Notes under the pieces: model-generated | Told to the model about the DNA's origin: nothing | The model's input: only the letters and a program-made list of their open reading frames with translations | Databases searched by the model: none | Assembly: GCA_028564675.1 (NCBI GenBank) | Contig: JAOVVO010000310.1 | Coordinates: 1-64,000, forward strand | Length of the DNA stretch: 64,000 bases | Direction: 5' to 3' | DNA from: Onchocerca lupi | Taxonomy: Eukaryota; Nematoda; Chromadorea; Rhabditida; Onchocercidae | Made by a program: the position numbers and the translations under genes | Shown: positions 28,201 through 39,954 of the stretch, piece by piece | Position numbering within the stretch: position 1 is the stretch's first letter | Layout of the letters: the number at the start of each line of letters is the position of its first letter

Positions 28201-31200
28201 CATTTGCTGATTCACCAGGTTTTAAAAAATATCTTTAGTAGCAATTTCCGTTATCTTCAAGTGGAGCGAGATGTCCCGGACCATTGACAATTTCCCAGGA
28301 AAGATTAGAATTGTTCAGGGTTGAAAAAATATACGGTTTGAAGCAATGTTTATTATCAGATCAACAGTATCTTAAAATGTTTAGGTTTTCGACCTGCCTT
28401 TAAATATTATAATATGTGGGTATCATTAAGCGGTGCGTTGCTTTGTATCAGTGTTATGTTTATTGTTTCATGGTCGACAGCATTGCTCACATTCTTTTTT
28501 TTTGCGATGTTATTTCTGTATATATTGTACCGTAAACCTGGTTTGTTTCCTTTTCACTTTTAGAATATGAGATTAAATATGAGAATATGAAAACTCTAGA
28601 ATATAAGAATATGAAATTTAAATTCTTTCTTCCAATCTTAAGGATTTGATTTTGAATTTAAATCTGAACATGTTCAATTGTTTATTTTCAGATTTTATTT
28701 TTAACGAAATTTCATTTTGAAAAATTATGGTAAATGAAAGTATGATTATAATGATAACAAATTTTATGCCTTCAAAAGTTTGAGCTTTTTAAAGTTCAAT
28801 TTTTCTTGAAGAAATTTTTCGGCTTTTGAAAGTTTGGTAGAGAAGGACTCAACATTAGTTAAAGTAGAAAGTCTGTGTGCATATTTGTTTTTATTCCCTA
28901 ATTTCATCACTTATCTATTAATTTTAAACTAGATGTGAATTGGGGATCATCAACACAAGCTCATACATACAAGAATGCACTACAAGCTATGCAAAAATTA
29001 GCCAATACCGAAGAGCACGTCAAGAATTACCGGCCACAAGTACTCTTACTGGCCGGTAATCCGGCAGCGCGACCGTCACTAGTCGATTTTGCTTATAATA
29101 TCACGAAAGGATCTAGTTTAATGATATGTGGTTTTGTGGTACCGGTATGTTTATTTATCGCTTTCTGTGAAAGCAATTGCATTTTCGAAAATTTCAACTT
29201 TTACGTTGCATGGTAGCATCGGAAGTTAGAAAGATTCCAACCGGTTAACTTATCAATAAATCTATTTTTTCTTTGATTCGCTGAGTAGAATGATTACAAT
29301 TTCCAGTGCCTATAATTCCGTAAATCGAACTAAATTGGCGCAGTGCCAATAAATTAATATACTTCCATATTTTACCGAGTTTACGACATTTGAAAAAGTT
29401 TCATTTTTGAATTCTATCCCATATGACCGAATTAAACCGAGAAAGAGAAATGGTCGATGGAATGAACCAAGCAGATCGGAAATCTTAATTTTATTCCTTA
29501 ATTATATGATATGTTATTAGCATAATAGTCAGTTATAAGGCTTAGTTTTTCCTTTTTTTTTTCTTTTTGCTTTGCTCAAGTTTTAAAACTTCAAAAGCAC
29601 TTCGTGTGGTTCGTGCAGCTGAATTAATTACTTCTGTTTTAAGTTGATTCTTTTGTTCAAATGCATATAGTCTACTGATGTTGGAACATTTTGAAATTAA
29701 ATTTTTTTTGCTTATTTTTTACTTATAAGTTATCTGAAATTTGTAACATTCTAGTATGAACCATGTGATCGGGTATTTGCATTACTTAGAAAGTTGGATG
29801 TTCAAATGAACGAATGGCTTAGGAAGCGTCACATAAAGTCATTTTACGTTTCCGTAGCTAGTCCTAGTTTACGCACTGGCGCTCAAACATTACTTCAGGT
29901 AAAATTATATTTCTTTTCGAAAAAAATTGCATTTCATAACTCCTGATGTGTAATACATATAATTATGATAGATATCGATGTAAGTGAAAGATAGAAATTA
30001 TTAATTTCTTTTCCGGTTATTTTATTATTTCAATCTTTTGAAAATGTTATGTTAAGGTTGCCGGTCTTGGGAAATTAAAACCGAATATTTTGATTACTGG
30101 TTTCAAAAGAAATTGGGCAGATCGCGGTGTAGAAGGACTGAGTGAAATCAATGATTATTTTGGAGTTATCCAGTAAGTTATATCATTATCATTTTGATAC
30201 CATTTTGTTCTTACTTCTGCCAAGTTATATCATTATCATTTTGATGCCATTTTGTTCTTACTTCTGCTATGAATGGATTAAATCATCACAATCACCAAAT
30301 AAAATATTGCAATGATCAAAGTGATTAGGATTAGTGATAATAAGCTTGTTAGTGTTAGAGTGAAGCCATCGGTTAGGAATAATACTGTTGTATTCATAGA
30401 ATTTTTCACTTGATTACATTCATAAGATTCTACACTTGATTCATTTTGCATTTACTGTTTCAGAGACGCTTTTGAAAGTCGGATGGGAGTAGCGGTTCTA
30501 AGAAATTCCCGAAGTGGTCTAGATTACAGTGAATTAATGAAAAGGCACAATGTCGGCGATACGGCACGACTCAATTTACCGGATATTACCCGATCCTCAA
30601 GTTCAACAAAAGCAGAGTAAGTGACATGCTAAATAAAAAACTGACTTGGTATTTGGCGAAATGGAATAAGCCAGAGGAATATAGGCTCGATCGATGTGTA
30701 TTGATCAATCTTATGCAATGTAAGGATATCTATTGATGATGAAAAATTACATAAGGAATCTTTTTCTAAAATTATCAAATTTCAGCAGTGTGACGATTAA
30801 TCCAGTCACGCAAGAAACCAAGTCGGCAGAAAGCAGTGGTACGACTATTGATAAAAGGTATATTATTGATTGGTTTTTGAATCAATTACAGTATTTTTTT
30901 TCGATTCAAGCATTAAATTATATGCATAGCAAAAAATGATTGATTTATGTCGAACAATTTCAGAGCAGAAGATGATTCAAAACAACAGACGAACGTTGAT
31001 CATGAGCAAAATGGCAATGCATGTTAGCATTTTCATGATATAATTAGGATTTTTGATAGTTTAATTTAAAATATATATATATACTAAACTTTTGTAGAAA
31101 GGTTACTATAAAGTTCTATTCATCATATAATTGTTCGCCATAGCAGAAGGAAGCGTTAAAGTAAATGAACCTGACATTATTGCAATCTGATATAGATTTA

Positions 31201-34200
31201 GAAAAAGTTCTTCCATACTTTTTCAAATGCAATTTACAAATTGTGCCTCAATTAAACTAATGGTTTAAAGTTATTTATACGTTATTTAATGTTTTTGTGT
31301 GTGTAATGGCATTGGTAACAGTGGCAGCAGTAGTAGTAGTGAATGCATTATGATCAAATGTTGTACGTTGATATACCTTCTCTGCGAATAATTTATTATT
31401 GGCAGTTTATTCGCTACAATTTCAATCATTCGAATAAGATCGCAAAAAGATGATAAAAGAGGACGATTAACCTTCAGAATCCGGCTAGTTTAAAAGCACG
31501 GATGATCTTTGCTAGATTCATCATTCTTGAACACTGAACATGAACATGCACTAAATATTGCACGCTTTGCTAGAATCTTGAATGTGAACAGAATCTAAAT
31601 TCTGTGGTCTAAAGCTTCAATTTCTAGAACTTCTGATTCACATGCACAATCTCTTTCAGCGATGCGATTGCATCGGCAAAGAGCCATTGATGTAGGAAGT
31701 GGTGGAAAAAGCGATACGGCGGTGACTACCGCAAATTTGGATACCTTCGCAACAGCAAATACAACAGATGCTTTGAATGTAGAACATTTTGATTCTATTA
31801 ATGAATCTCTACTTCTTGGCAACATCCTGCGTCTTGCGGGTAATTCGGCTCTATTTTTATATCTGCAACGATCATTTATGCGACATCGTACTCATTATCT
31901 GCTTCTGTTCATTTCTTCATTTCCTTTCTGGATAATCTCTCGAGATTTTCGAATGCTTGAATCGCAAGAACATTTCACCACTTTATGCTTCACTTTTCTT
32001 ATGTTTCTAAATATGAATTTCTTTCAACTGTCCTCTTATATATTGCACCGTAAACTGTCCACTTGTACATTGCAGTGTTCTTTTGACCTACACTATTCAA
32101 CATGCATGCATGCATTTGCTTCATCTTTTACTAATATTTATTTGGGATTTTGAGTTGTTTACATAATTCTATAAAGAAAAATTGATATTTTAGCAACTGG
32201 CTCGTATCTGGCCAATTGTCCATTGGAATGTTTCGATGAAGAAAGAAATGAAACTGAAATGGATGTACCTGCTGCAGAAAATCATGGTGATGATTGCGAA
32301 GAGGTCTGAATTTTTAATAAAAAATTTAAAATTTCGAAATTATAAGAAAACAAATTGAAATAGAAAATTAGATAAAGGAGTGCTCGGATTATTGAATCTT
32401 CTTTCTTCTTCGTCATCTGGAGGATATTGAAAATTCAATTTCAAAAATGTTATGAAATGTAAAAATGTTTCGGAATTAAAAAATTACACAAGTGTCAAGT
32501 GAAAAGAGCAAATAAAATTTTTTTTATTTATCAAATAATAGGATTTCTGTATTCCGGAGCAGTCTTTTGTCCTTTTTTATTCAATAGCAGAATTTCCAAA
32601 AATAAAAAGGATTTATGATTTTTTAATTTATTTCCGTCTGAGAAGTACTTTGTGATTTTTTACAATTAAGGATTATTAGCATAACTCAACATAATTTCAA
32701 AGTTCAATTTTGACCGATCATATATTATATTGCTTTGGTAGACTAATGCTATTAGCGTTAGCAAAAGTTGATATGAAATTGTCAATTGAAAAATTAGAAA
32801 TTAATTTCTTGAATCATTCAGTTAATCAATATTGTGTTGCAGATTTTCATCTAACCAAATTTTTTGTTAATTCACATACAGTTGTTTACTATGAATATGT
32901 GTAAATTGTCAATTTATGCTCGTTTATTTAAATATTTTCATATTTTATGAACTTAGAGAAATAAATAAGCACAGAAAATTAGTGAGAAATTCGTTTCTGT
33001 GCTTTCTAGGATGGTGATGATGATGAAAATACGGATGAAAAAACACGACTAACAAAAGATAGCAATGATGGGAAACAGCTATTAACACACGAGCAGAACT
33101 ATCACAATCATCGTCATCGTCATTTTGATATCATCAATCGTAATAATATTAATAATAATAATGACGATGGTGCTACTAATGATGGTGATGATAATATTAT
33201 TGATAACGATAAGGTCCGTCTTGCTTTCTCACATTTGTTTATTAACATTAACATTTATTTTGTTTGTATTTATCATTCATTCGTCGCTTTATTATTTAAA
33301 TTTTATTCAGCGTTTACAAAGTATTCATTAATTTCTGTATTGGACGCCAAAGAGAGACGCGTTTTTTAATTTTACACATTTTGCAATTATTTAATGGTCA
33401 TTTTTTTATCATATTTATAATTAATTTGCTTTTCAATTTATTCATTTGCTTAGCTCAATAATTTTATTATTTATTTATTGCTTATTTGTTTATTGCGCAT
33501 GAAAGAACATTTAAATATGCCGTGGCATTGAGAGAGTTATATGCTTTGGTAGCTTAATCCACTAGTATCCCCTGAGAATACGGAAAACTGGAAAAGACAT
33601 CATTCTGTAGTGATTATCGGAAAATATATTCAACGGCTTTCATCTTCAAAAGGGCAATGATTGCACCGCAAGTAGTAGAACAATTGCATGTCGGATAATC
33701 CTGAATCCAGCTGGATATCTTCTCATTAATTGATTTTCTGTTAATTTATTTAGTAAATTGAAAACTGTTCCAACAAATTAATAGCGTAATACAATTCGTT
33801 AATATAACTTATAATAGAGATTAAAAATAATTGTTGATAAGCCTTATTTCTGCGACATTTCGCAAAATTTCCTTCCAAGAAAGATTGATTAATTTACGAT
33901 ATTACGAGAAATTTTTACTGAAAAAAGAAATAAATTTCAACAGTTTAACGAATTGTGTCTCAAATTTTATGGGAAGACGGAATATCAATTCGAATTTAAA
34001 AGTGATAGGCCATAATCATCTCAGTAAATATGTTCAGTACATTCGACTTTTCAGGTGATTGGAGTAACCGAAGCACCCAGGCGACATTCATTGTATGATA
34101 GTTTTCGACGGTAATTTTTAGCAAATTTTCTTTTTTAAAATTTTAAATATCAATATTCAGTCCTAAAATTCTGCATGAAATTCATTAAATAGCCCTCGAA

Positions 34201-36302
34201 ACAAAATCACAGTAACGTTAGATAAATAGTATCTAAAGAAAAGAAACGTGATTCCGACTACGCCCTGGTGAATTTGGTATTACTTACGTGAAAAGTTAGG
34301 AATTAATGAGTTCATAACATGAAATAACTGGAATATTATTGATATTAGGTTGATGCTACTAAAACAACGTAAGCATCGGATGTATACTTTAGATCATAAT
34401 TGAACTTATTTCAAAGCAAGAACTGATAAGAAAAAAAAAAAAAAAAAAGAAAAACAGTAACTTGAATTCAGACGACACAAGGCGCAGAAAAATGGCCATC
34501 TGAACAAACGTATGAATAGTGAAGGGTGTGTTCCGATTTTTATTAGTTTTCAATATTAATTTGTCCTATATGGTGGTTGTTGTTACTAAATTATAACAAC
34601 ACTGTAACACTAAAATTCTTCCTTTTTTTCCTTCCGCATGCAAACTTTATTGATCTTGAACATTCTGATTTTCATATTAAAAGGATAATTTTTTAAGGCC
34701 ACTTGAATAAGGTGGTAATCTTCCATTTAATCCTTTTTTTTTTTTTTTTTGATGTATTATTCTTCCTTACAAAGCCTAAATCAAAGAGTGAAATTTCCTT
34801 TTTTCTTGGCATATTATTCGGTTATGTCTACCATTTGATAAATATTTGAATGAATGTAAATTCTAACTCTTTTAACTGACCAAATTTTGAAATATTGTCC
34901 ATCTTCAAATGACCCATGGAAATTTAAATAATCTGCAGAAATCTAATTTATAGCGAATAACTGTATCGTAGTTGTTTTGCAAACAATTGTCTATTTGTAT
35001 TCTTCGGTGTCACTTATTATTGTTTGACCATTTTATTTATACCCCTTATTAGCCAACCTTATTTTTTCCATCTTTCCATTTCAGATCACATCGTCCAACC
35101 GCTGCGCAACGTGAGCTTGTCGCATCAATTTGTCGTTTTCATCGCAAAATCAAAGGTGCAACAATTGACGTCTGGTGGTTGTATGACGATGGTGGTCTAA
35201 CTCTTCTTGTTCCACATCTATTAACGTTACCAAAAAGTTACTTAGAGGTAAGTTAATGAAGAGGAAATGATAATTTTGAATATAAATTACTTTTTCTTGA
35301 ATTTGCTAAGATGAAATTTTTCCTTGATATTCTTAGTACAGAATTCCGATTTTCATTTTCAATTTTTCAATTCAGAACGCACGATTACGCGTCTTCACCG
35401 TCTCTACATCACCAACCTTGATGGAACAAGAACAAAGGAGTATGGCAGCGCTGTTGACGAAATTTCGAATTGATTTTTCCGATGTTTCCGTAATACCTGA
35501 CATTGGTAGGAAGCCTAATTCACAAACGTAGGTTATGGCTCTAATGTTTCCGTTCTTTATTTTCAACTATGACCTTCGAATTAATCATATTCAGTAATTT
35601 ATATTTATTTTTTTATTTTCCTTTTCATATTAATCTTTTTAATTTAATTATACGTATGATTCAAATTGTAAATTTAAGCCTTAATAGACAATATTCAGTA
35701 CTTTTTCATTCTAATTTCTTATCGAAAATAATGAGCAACACGAATTATTGATTTCCCGATTCTGATTTTCCGATAATAATGAATGATGAATTTTAGGATT
35801 GAAGCATTTACTGAGCTTATCAAATCGTTCATTTGTGAAGATGATAATGTTCGACCGGGTATGATTACACGATCAGAATTAGAAGCTCAAAAGCATAGGA
35901 CCAATCGACATCTGAGATGCTCCGAATTATTGCACGAATTGTCTTATAAATCTGACCTCATTGTTTTGTAAGTACAACAAAAAATAAATTGTTCAATCGT
36001 CAAAATTTCAAAAAATAAATACTAAAAATCAATTTCTTTTTTCACTAAGTTGCAAAAATCTTCGAGAAACTCAATCAAGAACATCTTCTGAAGTTTATCT
36101 TTTCTAAATATTCGTTAAGCTTTTTTTTTCTTCAAATTGCAAGCAATTAAATGAACTATCTTGCAGAACATTACCGGTACCACGATTTGGCTTTGTGAGC
36201 AGTTGTTTGTACATGGCTTGGTTGGACATGATGACGCGGAATCTGCCTCCTACCTTGATGATTCGTGGCAATCAGACATCTGTCCTCACATTTTACTCAT
36301 AG
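16234..36302 (+). CDS. nkcc-1: Na-K-2Cl cotransporter (SLC12 family, NKCC type), complete, 28 exons
   Basis: Plasma-membrane electroneutral uptake of Na+, K+ and 2 Cl-. Exons: 16234-16323, 16934-17104, 22225-22451, 22622-22772, 23476-23665, 24151-24263, 24582-24762, 25494-25661, 26198-26334, 26683-26880, 27051-27158, 27369-27492, 28117-28218, 28385-28540, 28933-29144, 29755-29898, 30057-30172, 30464-30616, 30786-30857, 30964-31022, 31660-31839, 32194-32303, 33010-33213, 34055-34110, 35085-35247, 35376-35527, 35797-35967, 36167-36302; 4044 nt, 1347 residues, all phases agree. TM1 reads CILNIFGVMLYLRISW; TM3 reads NAVGAAMYVVGFAETV with the K+-site Tyr (His in NCC); TM6 FPAATGIMAGANISGDL; TM8 AATLSSALASLVSAPKIF keeps the Na+-site Ala/Ser/Ser that KCCs lack. 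The extracellular loop has NNS and NNT sequons. The C-terminal domain (TIDVWWLYDDGGLTLL, end SVLTFYS) is canonical. The N-terminus holds three RFx[V/I] kinase-docking motifs and a TxxxxPPIIDFYRNS phospho-switch. A long Asn/Asp/His-rich linker (exons 20-24) makes it larger than human NKCC1 (1212). The symbol follows the C. elegans gene. Confidence 0.93.
17105..22224 (+). other. NKCC intron 2 (5.1 kb), AT-rich, no gene seen
   Basis: Much larger than the gene's other introns (about 110-1040 bp). I see no reading frame with family resemblance. It contains a diverged direct duplication (20563-20669 and 21227-21327). An unrecognised alternative 5' exon could hide here. Confidence 0.6.
20563..21327. 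repeat. Pair of diverged direct repeats of about 100 bp in NKCC intron 2
   Basis: 20563-20669 and 21227-21327 share a common order of motifs: aagaa(c)tt(a/g)ttaagca, then aattaaaagaa, then gtgtcaa(a)gaaattatta and a final aaaata(t/c)tccc(a)-like end. Roughly three quarters of positions agree by eye. Confidence 0.6.
23118..23224. repeat. Long imperfect hairpin (47-bp arms, 13-base loop) in NKCC intron 4
   Basis: The arm 23118-23164 is the reverse complement of 23178-23224 at 36 of 47 positions, and several of the mismatches become G:U pairs in RNA. The loop is 23165-23177. Arm length, small loop and evenly spaced mismatches fit an intronic microRNA-type precursor or a small palindromic (MITE-like) element; sequence alone cannot separate these. 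No known microRNA seed is recognised. Confidence 0.75.
27865..27905. repeat. Perfect 14-bp inverted repeat in NKCC intron 12
   Basis: aaaatcttagtgta (27865-27878) is repeated as its reverse complement at 27892-27905, with a 13-base spacer. Confidence 0.85.
30176..30267. repeat. Near-identical tandem duplication, period 47 bp, at the start of NKCC intron 17
   Basis: The unit starting agttatatcattatcatt at 30176 recurs at 30223 with one visible difference (ataccatt versus atgccatt). Copy 1 begins inside the donor site (ca|gtaagttat), but copy 2 lacks the gt dinucleotide, so no second donor was made. Confidence 0.9.
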
Positions 36303-38369
36303 TTTGTCGGGACATACGATGGCATTTTTTGCATCTTTTTCTCTACGCATAATAGCATTTTGGATTTATCCCTTTTTTTCTTTTTCATAAAGTTTTGATC
36401 TTTTAATCTGTTGAAGTTTTCGAAAAATGACGACTTGAAAATACTAAATCTCGTAAGCATAACGATTTGAATGTTATTCTTAAAATAGTATACAACTGCA
36501 TGTTGAATTCTAAATCAAGTTTAAATATTTTTGCTTCATAATTTTTTATTGAATTTCACCAAATTTATGAAATTTTTTACTGGATTTTAGCAAACCTGTT
36601 TCATTTGTTGAAAGCAATTCCCAATATTTTACTTTGATTTTCCTCACAATATTATTCAAATTAATCTGAATTCCACATATGAAGAAGTTAGAAGAAAAAT
36701 AAAGTTATTGAAGCTCTCTTCCATTTATATTTTAAATTTGCTTTAACCTTGTGATCAAAGGTTAAGTAGATCGCAGAGCGTAGTAGTGATAATGAAAATA
36801 ATGAAGAAAAGGAACGGAGAAGAGGAAACTTTTATCCTTATGATTATTTGATGAATCGCTCAATATTTCATTAAAGAAAGTGAAAGAATTAAGCAGATAT
36901 AAATAAAATTTTATACTTCATCCCTGAATTTATTCTTAAATTTATTTCTATATTTAAATTAATAATTACAAAGAAATTTGACAAGAAGTGCCAGGACATG
37001 GAAAAGGTGAATCAACGACAAGTGTTGCTTAGCAAATCCTAACACATCCAGATTTTAATTTTCAAATTTTTTTCTCTTTTCCATTTCTTCTATGTAATGC
37101 ACTTCGCTCCCTTTTATCTTTTCTAATGGAAAATCTTCGATAACGTTATTAAATTCGATTTGTGCTCTTCTTTTTCACAAAAATTTTCTTTTTTGTTTTT
37201 TAGATTTTGTGTTTATTCTTATTTCTAAGAATTAAAGTTATCATATTTGTAATTGTTCAGAAATGAGCTAGAAGAATAATGTCACTTGTATGTCTTCCAA
37301 ATATATTCATCGTATTTATCCTCTACATTTTTCCGGTTGCTGTATGTGAAAGTTTTGATTGAAAAAAAGGTGCATCGAAAATGTTAATTTTTAGATGTTG
37401 AAATTACCAACAAAAAGAGGAAATTTTAAAATTGTAAATAATGAAGGATGCAATAAAAAAAAAAAAAAAAAGAAATCATTTATGATAAGCGAAAAGTCTG
37501 TTATTTGATTGTCGCAGAATTTCTTCTAGGAATAGGTTTATTTCGAAACTTATTCCGATTGAAAACTGAACTAATTTGTGAATACCCATCATGTTTCAAA
37601 CTTGAAAATACTTTGCTTATGCAATGTTATACTGTATTTATCATATTTTTCTCATATTTGCTTTAACCGCTTTAACCTTTATTTTGATTTCCTCACTCTC
37701 TATGGATGATTTTAAAATTCAAAAAAAAAAAAAAAAAAAAGAAAGAAAGAAAACAAAAAAACAAATTCTATTAAATTTGAAAGAATCGGAATTTTTATCG
37801 TTTCCCTTTTTTATGGAATTTTCCAAATAGGTTGCAAAAGATGCATATCTGAATGCTATGTATGTAAAATATTATATACTCTTCCGGTTTATTGGTTCAT
37901 TGCTTCATTGGTTTATTTCATTGTTTATTGCATATTTACGTTAGAGAAATAACAATTACCGTTGCCTTATTATTATCAAATATGTATGATAAAATTTCGG
38001 TTTTTAATCTTTCACTTCGAAACGAAGCGATATCAATGGAGCTAGAATAAGAAAAAAAGGAGGGAGCAAAAAAGAAAGCAAGTATAATCGAGGTATAGGC
38101 GCAAATTTCACGTTTTGCTCTATGAACGTAAGAATTACACTTCATTCCGGCTCACATTTACGTATATTGATGCGTTTTGTGTGTTCTTAAGTTTCATTCC
38201 AATTAACTAAATGCTTTGATTTGATTGATCTAGTTGGACGGTCGCATTTTCAAAGGCTTTACTGATAAACTTTTATTATCCAACGCGAAGAAATTGACAC
38301 TTGACATTATGGATCGCTTATAATGATATAATCTTATCGTGGGTAATTATTACTAGTATCAATAAATTA
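36303..38369. other. NKCC 3' flank and intergenic sequence
   Basis: A possible poly(A) signal aataaa lies at 36698-36703, about 400 bases after the NKCC stop. Otherwise AT-rich with poly-A runs (near 37455 and 37720). No gene is supported; a minus-strand open frame at 37936-38145 lacks any family resemblance. Confidence 0.5.
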
Positions 38370-39155
38370 TAATGTATAATTTGCAAATTTATGACATATT
38401 TTAGACGAACTTATTCGAAAAATCTCTCCTATCCAGAATCATTCATTAATTTCTTATACAAAGAAATTTCCGGAGCAACAGTGTTTGATATTATTTCAAT
38501 AATATCATATAAACTGATACACAGCATTTTGCAATTGATTGAAAAGAAAATCAACTCAGATAATTTCGGAATAACTGAAGTGATTTTTTGCTAGTTTTCA
38601 CATTTTTATAACAAAGCTATTCGTAATGAAAATGAAAATATTAACAGAATATTTTCTTATCATAATGATTATTACAAAATGCTGAACGATCGCTCCCCTT
38701 CATCTCTGATGAAGAAAACAGAATTGTAAACAGCATAGATATGTTTAATAATATCCTCTACTAAAGCTAGAAGTTTTTTTATCCTATTGGTTTATACTAA
38801 TATAACATTGATATGTTAACAGGTTGAAGTATTTATCAATATGTCATGAAAAGAATTGTAACACATTTACGATATTAAAAATCATACTTCAATATAAACT
38901 TTAAAAGCTGACCAAATACGGATCCACACTCATTGATATGTCATTATATTCCTATTCACGATTTGTAGAGGCTATGAAAAGTGATAATAATATGAGAGAC
39001 TGGAAGTGCAAATCATCAAAGATTGAATCGATGATGTCTACTTTAAACACGTCAGACGCGTAACATAGTTTTCAGACGAAGATAATGCTTCACAAACCTG
39101 ATACGATGAAAATTTGGTATGGTAAACATGACGACAAGTCATTCTTTTTTTAATT
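38370..39155 (+). pseudogene. Unrecognised interrupted coding region, probably a decayed gene
   Basis: One plus-strand frame runs from about 38370 to 38729 with a single TAG (38592-38594): it reads …RRTYSKNLSYPESFINFLYK… before it and …HNDYYKMLNDRSPSSLMKK… after it. A following frame at about 38820-39150 reads LKYLSICHEKNCNTF…, a TAA, LTKYGSTLIDMSLYSYSRF…, a TAA, then …MLHKPDTMKIWYGKHDDK…. The runs are far longer than chance would give in DNA this AT-rich, and the composition is protein-like. The second part faintly resembles ankyrin-type repeats, but I would not assign it. A junction with donor gtaaac after 38727 and acceptor taacag before 38823 would join the two blocks in phase. It may be a broken gene, or a real one with introns I did not resolve. 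Confidence 0.4.
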
Positions 39156-39954
39156 TTTAATTAAAAAATTTTGTCGAAATTCACTCAAAATTATATCGCA
39201 TACTAAAAAAGTGTAAATCAAGAAAATTAATTGAATATATTATGATAAATTTGTGATGTATGTTGACTGCGTTACAACTGATCGGTGACCACTAGAAGCT
39301 CCTTTTTATATCGATGATCCTTGATTTTGTAGTAGGTGGTGACTTAAACTATGTTATACAAAAAATTTGCTTATCAGGACAAAAGATAAGGGATAAACAA
39401 TGTTTAAAATTTTAAACAATTGCACACAAGCTTTAGCCCTTACAAGATTCTAGACAATTAGCATGGTTTGTAACATTTTAGACAATGCTCACAAACTTGA
39501 GCAGATCGGAAGGCGAGGCAGCTAAGGCTTTTGTATCAGACTTAAGCATAAGACATGAATAAATGATTCATTTGATTGAGAAATATTATAAATTACTCTC
39601 ATGCATACTTTTTTCTTTCTATCATATTTTTGTCATAAAATACTTCGGTTTTGTCGATAACTTGCAAAAATTTGTTGATTCAGTATGTTTTACATTTTAA
39701 GTCAAGTTGAGCTGTATTCGGAATTGGGAAAGCATCGTATTCGGAATTCGTTTAATGAGACAGGATCTCTACCAATTGCGATTTCATATGAGTAGTGAAT
39801 GAATTATTTAAATCTATATCCCATTCATGCAAATTTAAGCATAAATTAAACAAACATAATACTCCAAATTTCGGAAGTAGTGGTGATATTTAATAATTCA
39901 TTGATAAGCACAATTAGTTATTGTTTTTAGCAGAGAATTTCGTTTAAGGTGCTT
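39156..39954. other. Intergenic, upstream of the MSP-domain gene
   Basis: No gene is seen. An acceptor-like ttgtttttag ends at 39930, 24 bases before the MSP gene ATG, and is a plausible spliced-leader addition site. Confidence 0.45.

Noticed and set aside
31025..31027. TAG as the true end of the cotransporter gene
   Set aside because: The conserved second half of the C-terminal domain lies downstream and joins in phase if exon 20 ends at 31022.
16234..36302. KCC (K-Cl) or NCC (Na-Cl) identity for the SLC12 gene
   Set aside because: The TM8 Na+-site residues AATLSSA argue against KCC, and Tyr rather than His in the TM3 NAVGAAMYVV segment argues against NCC.
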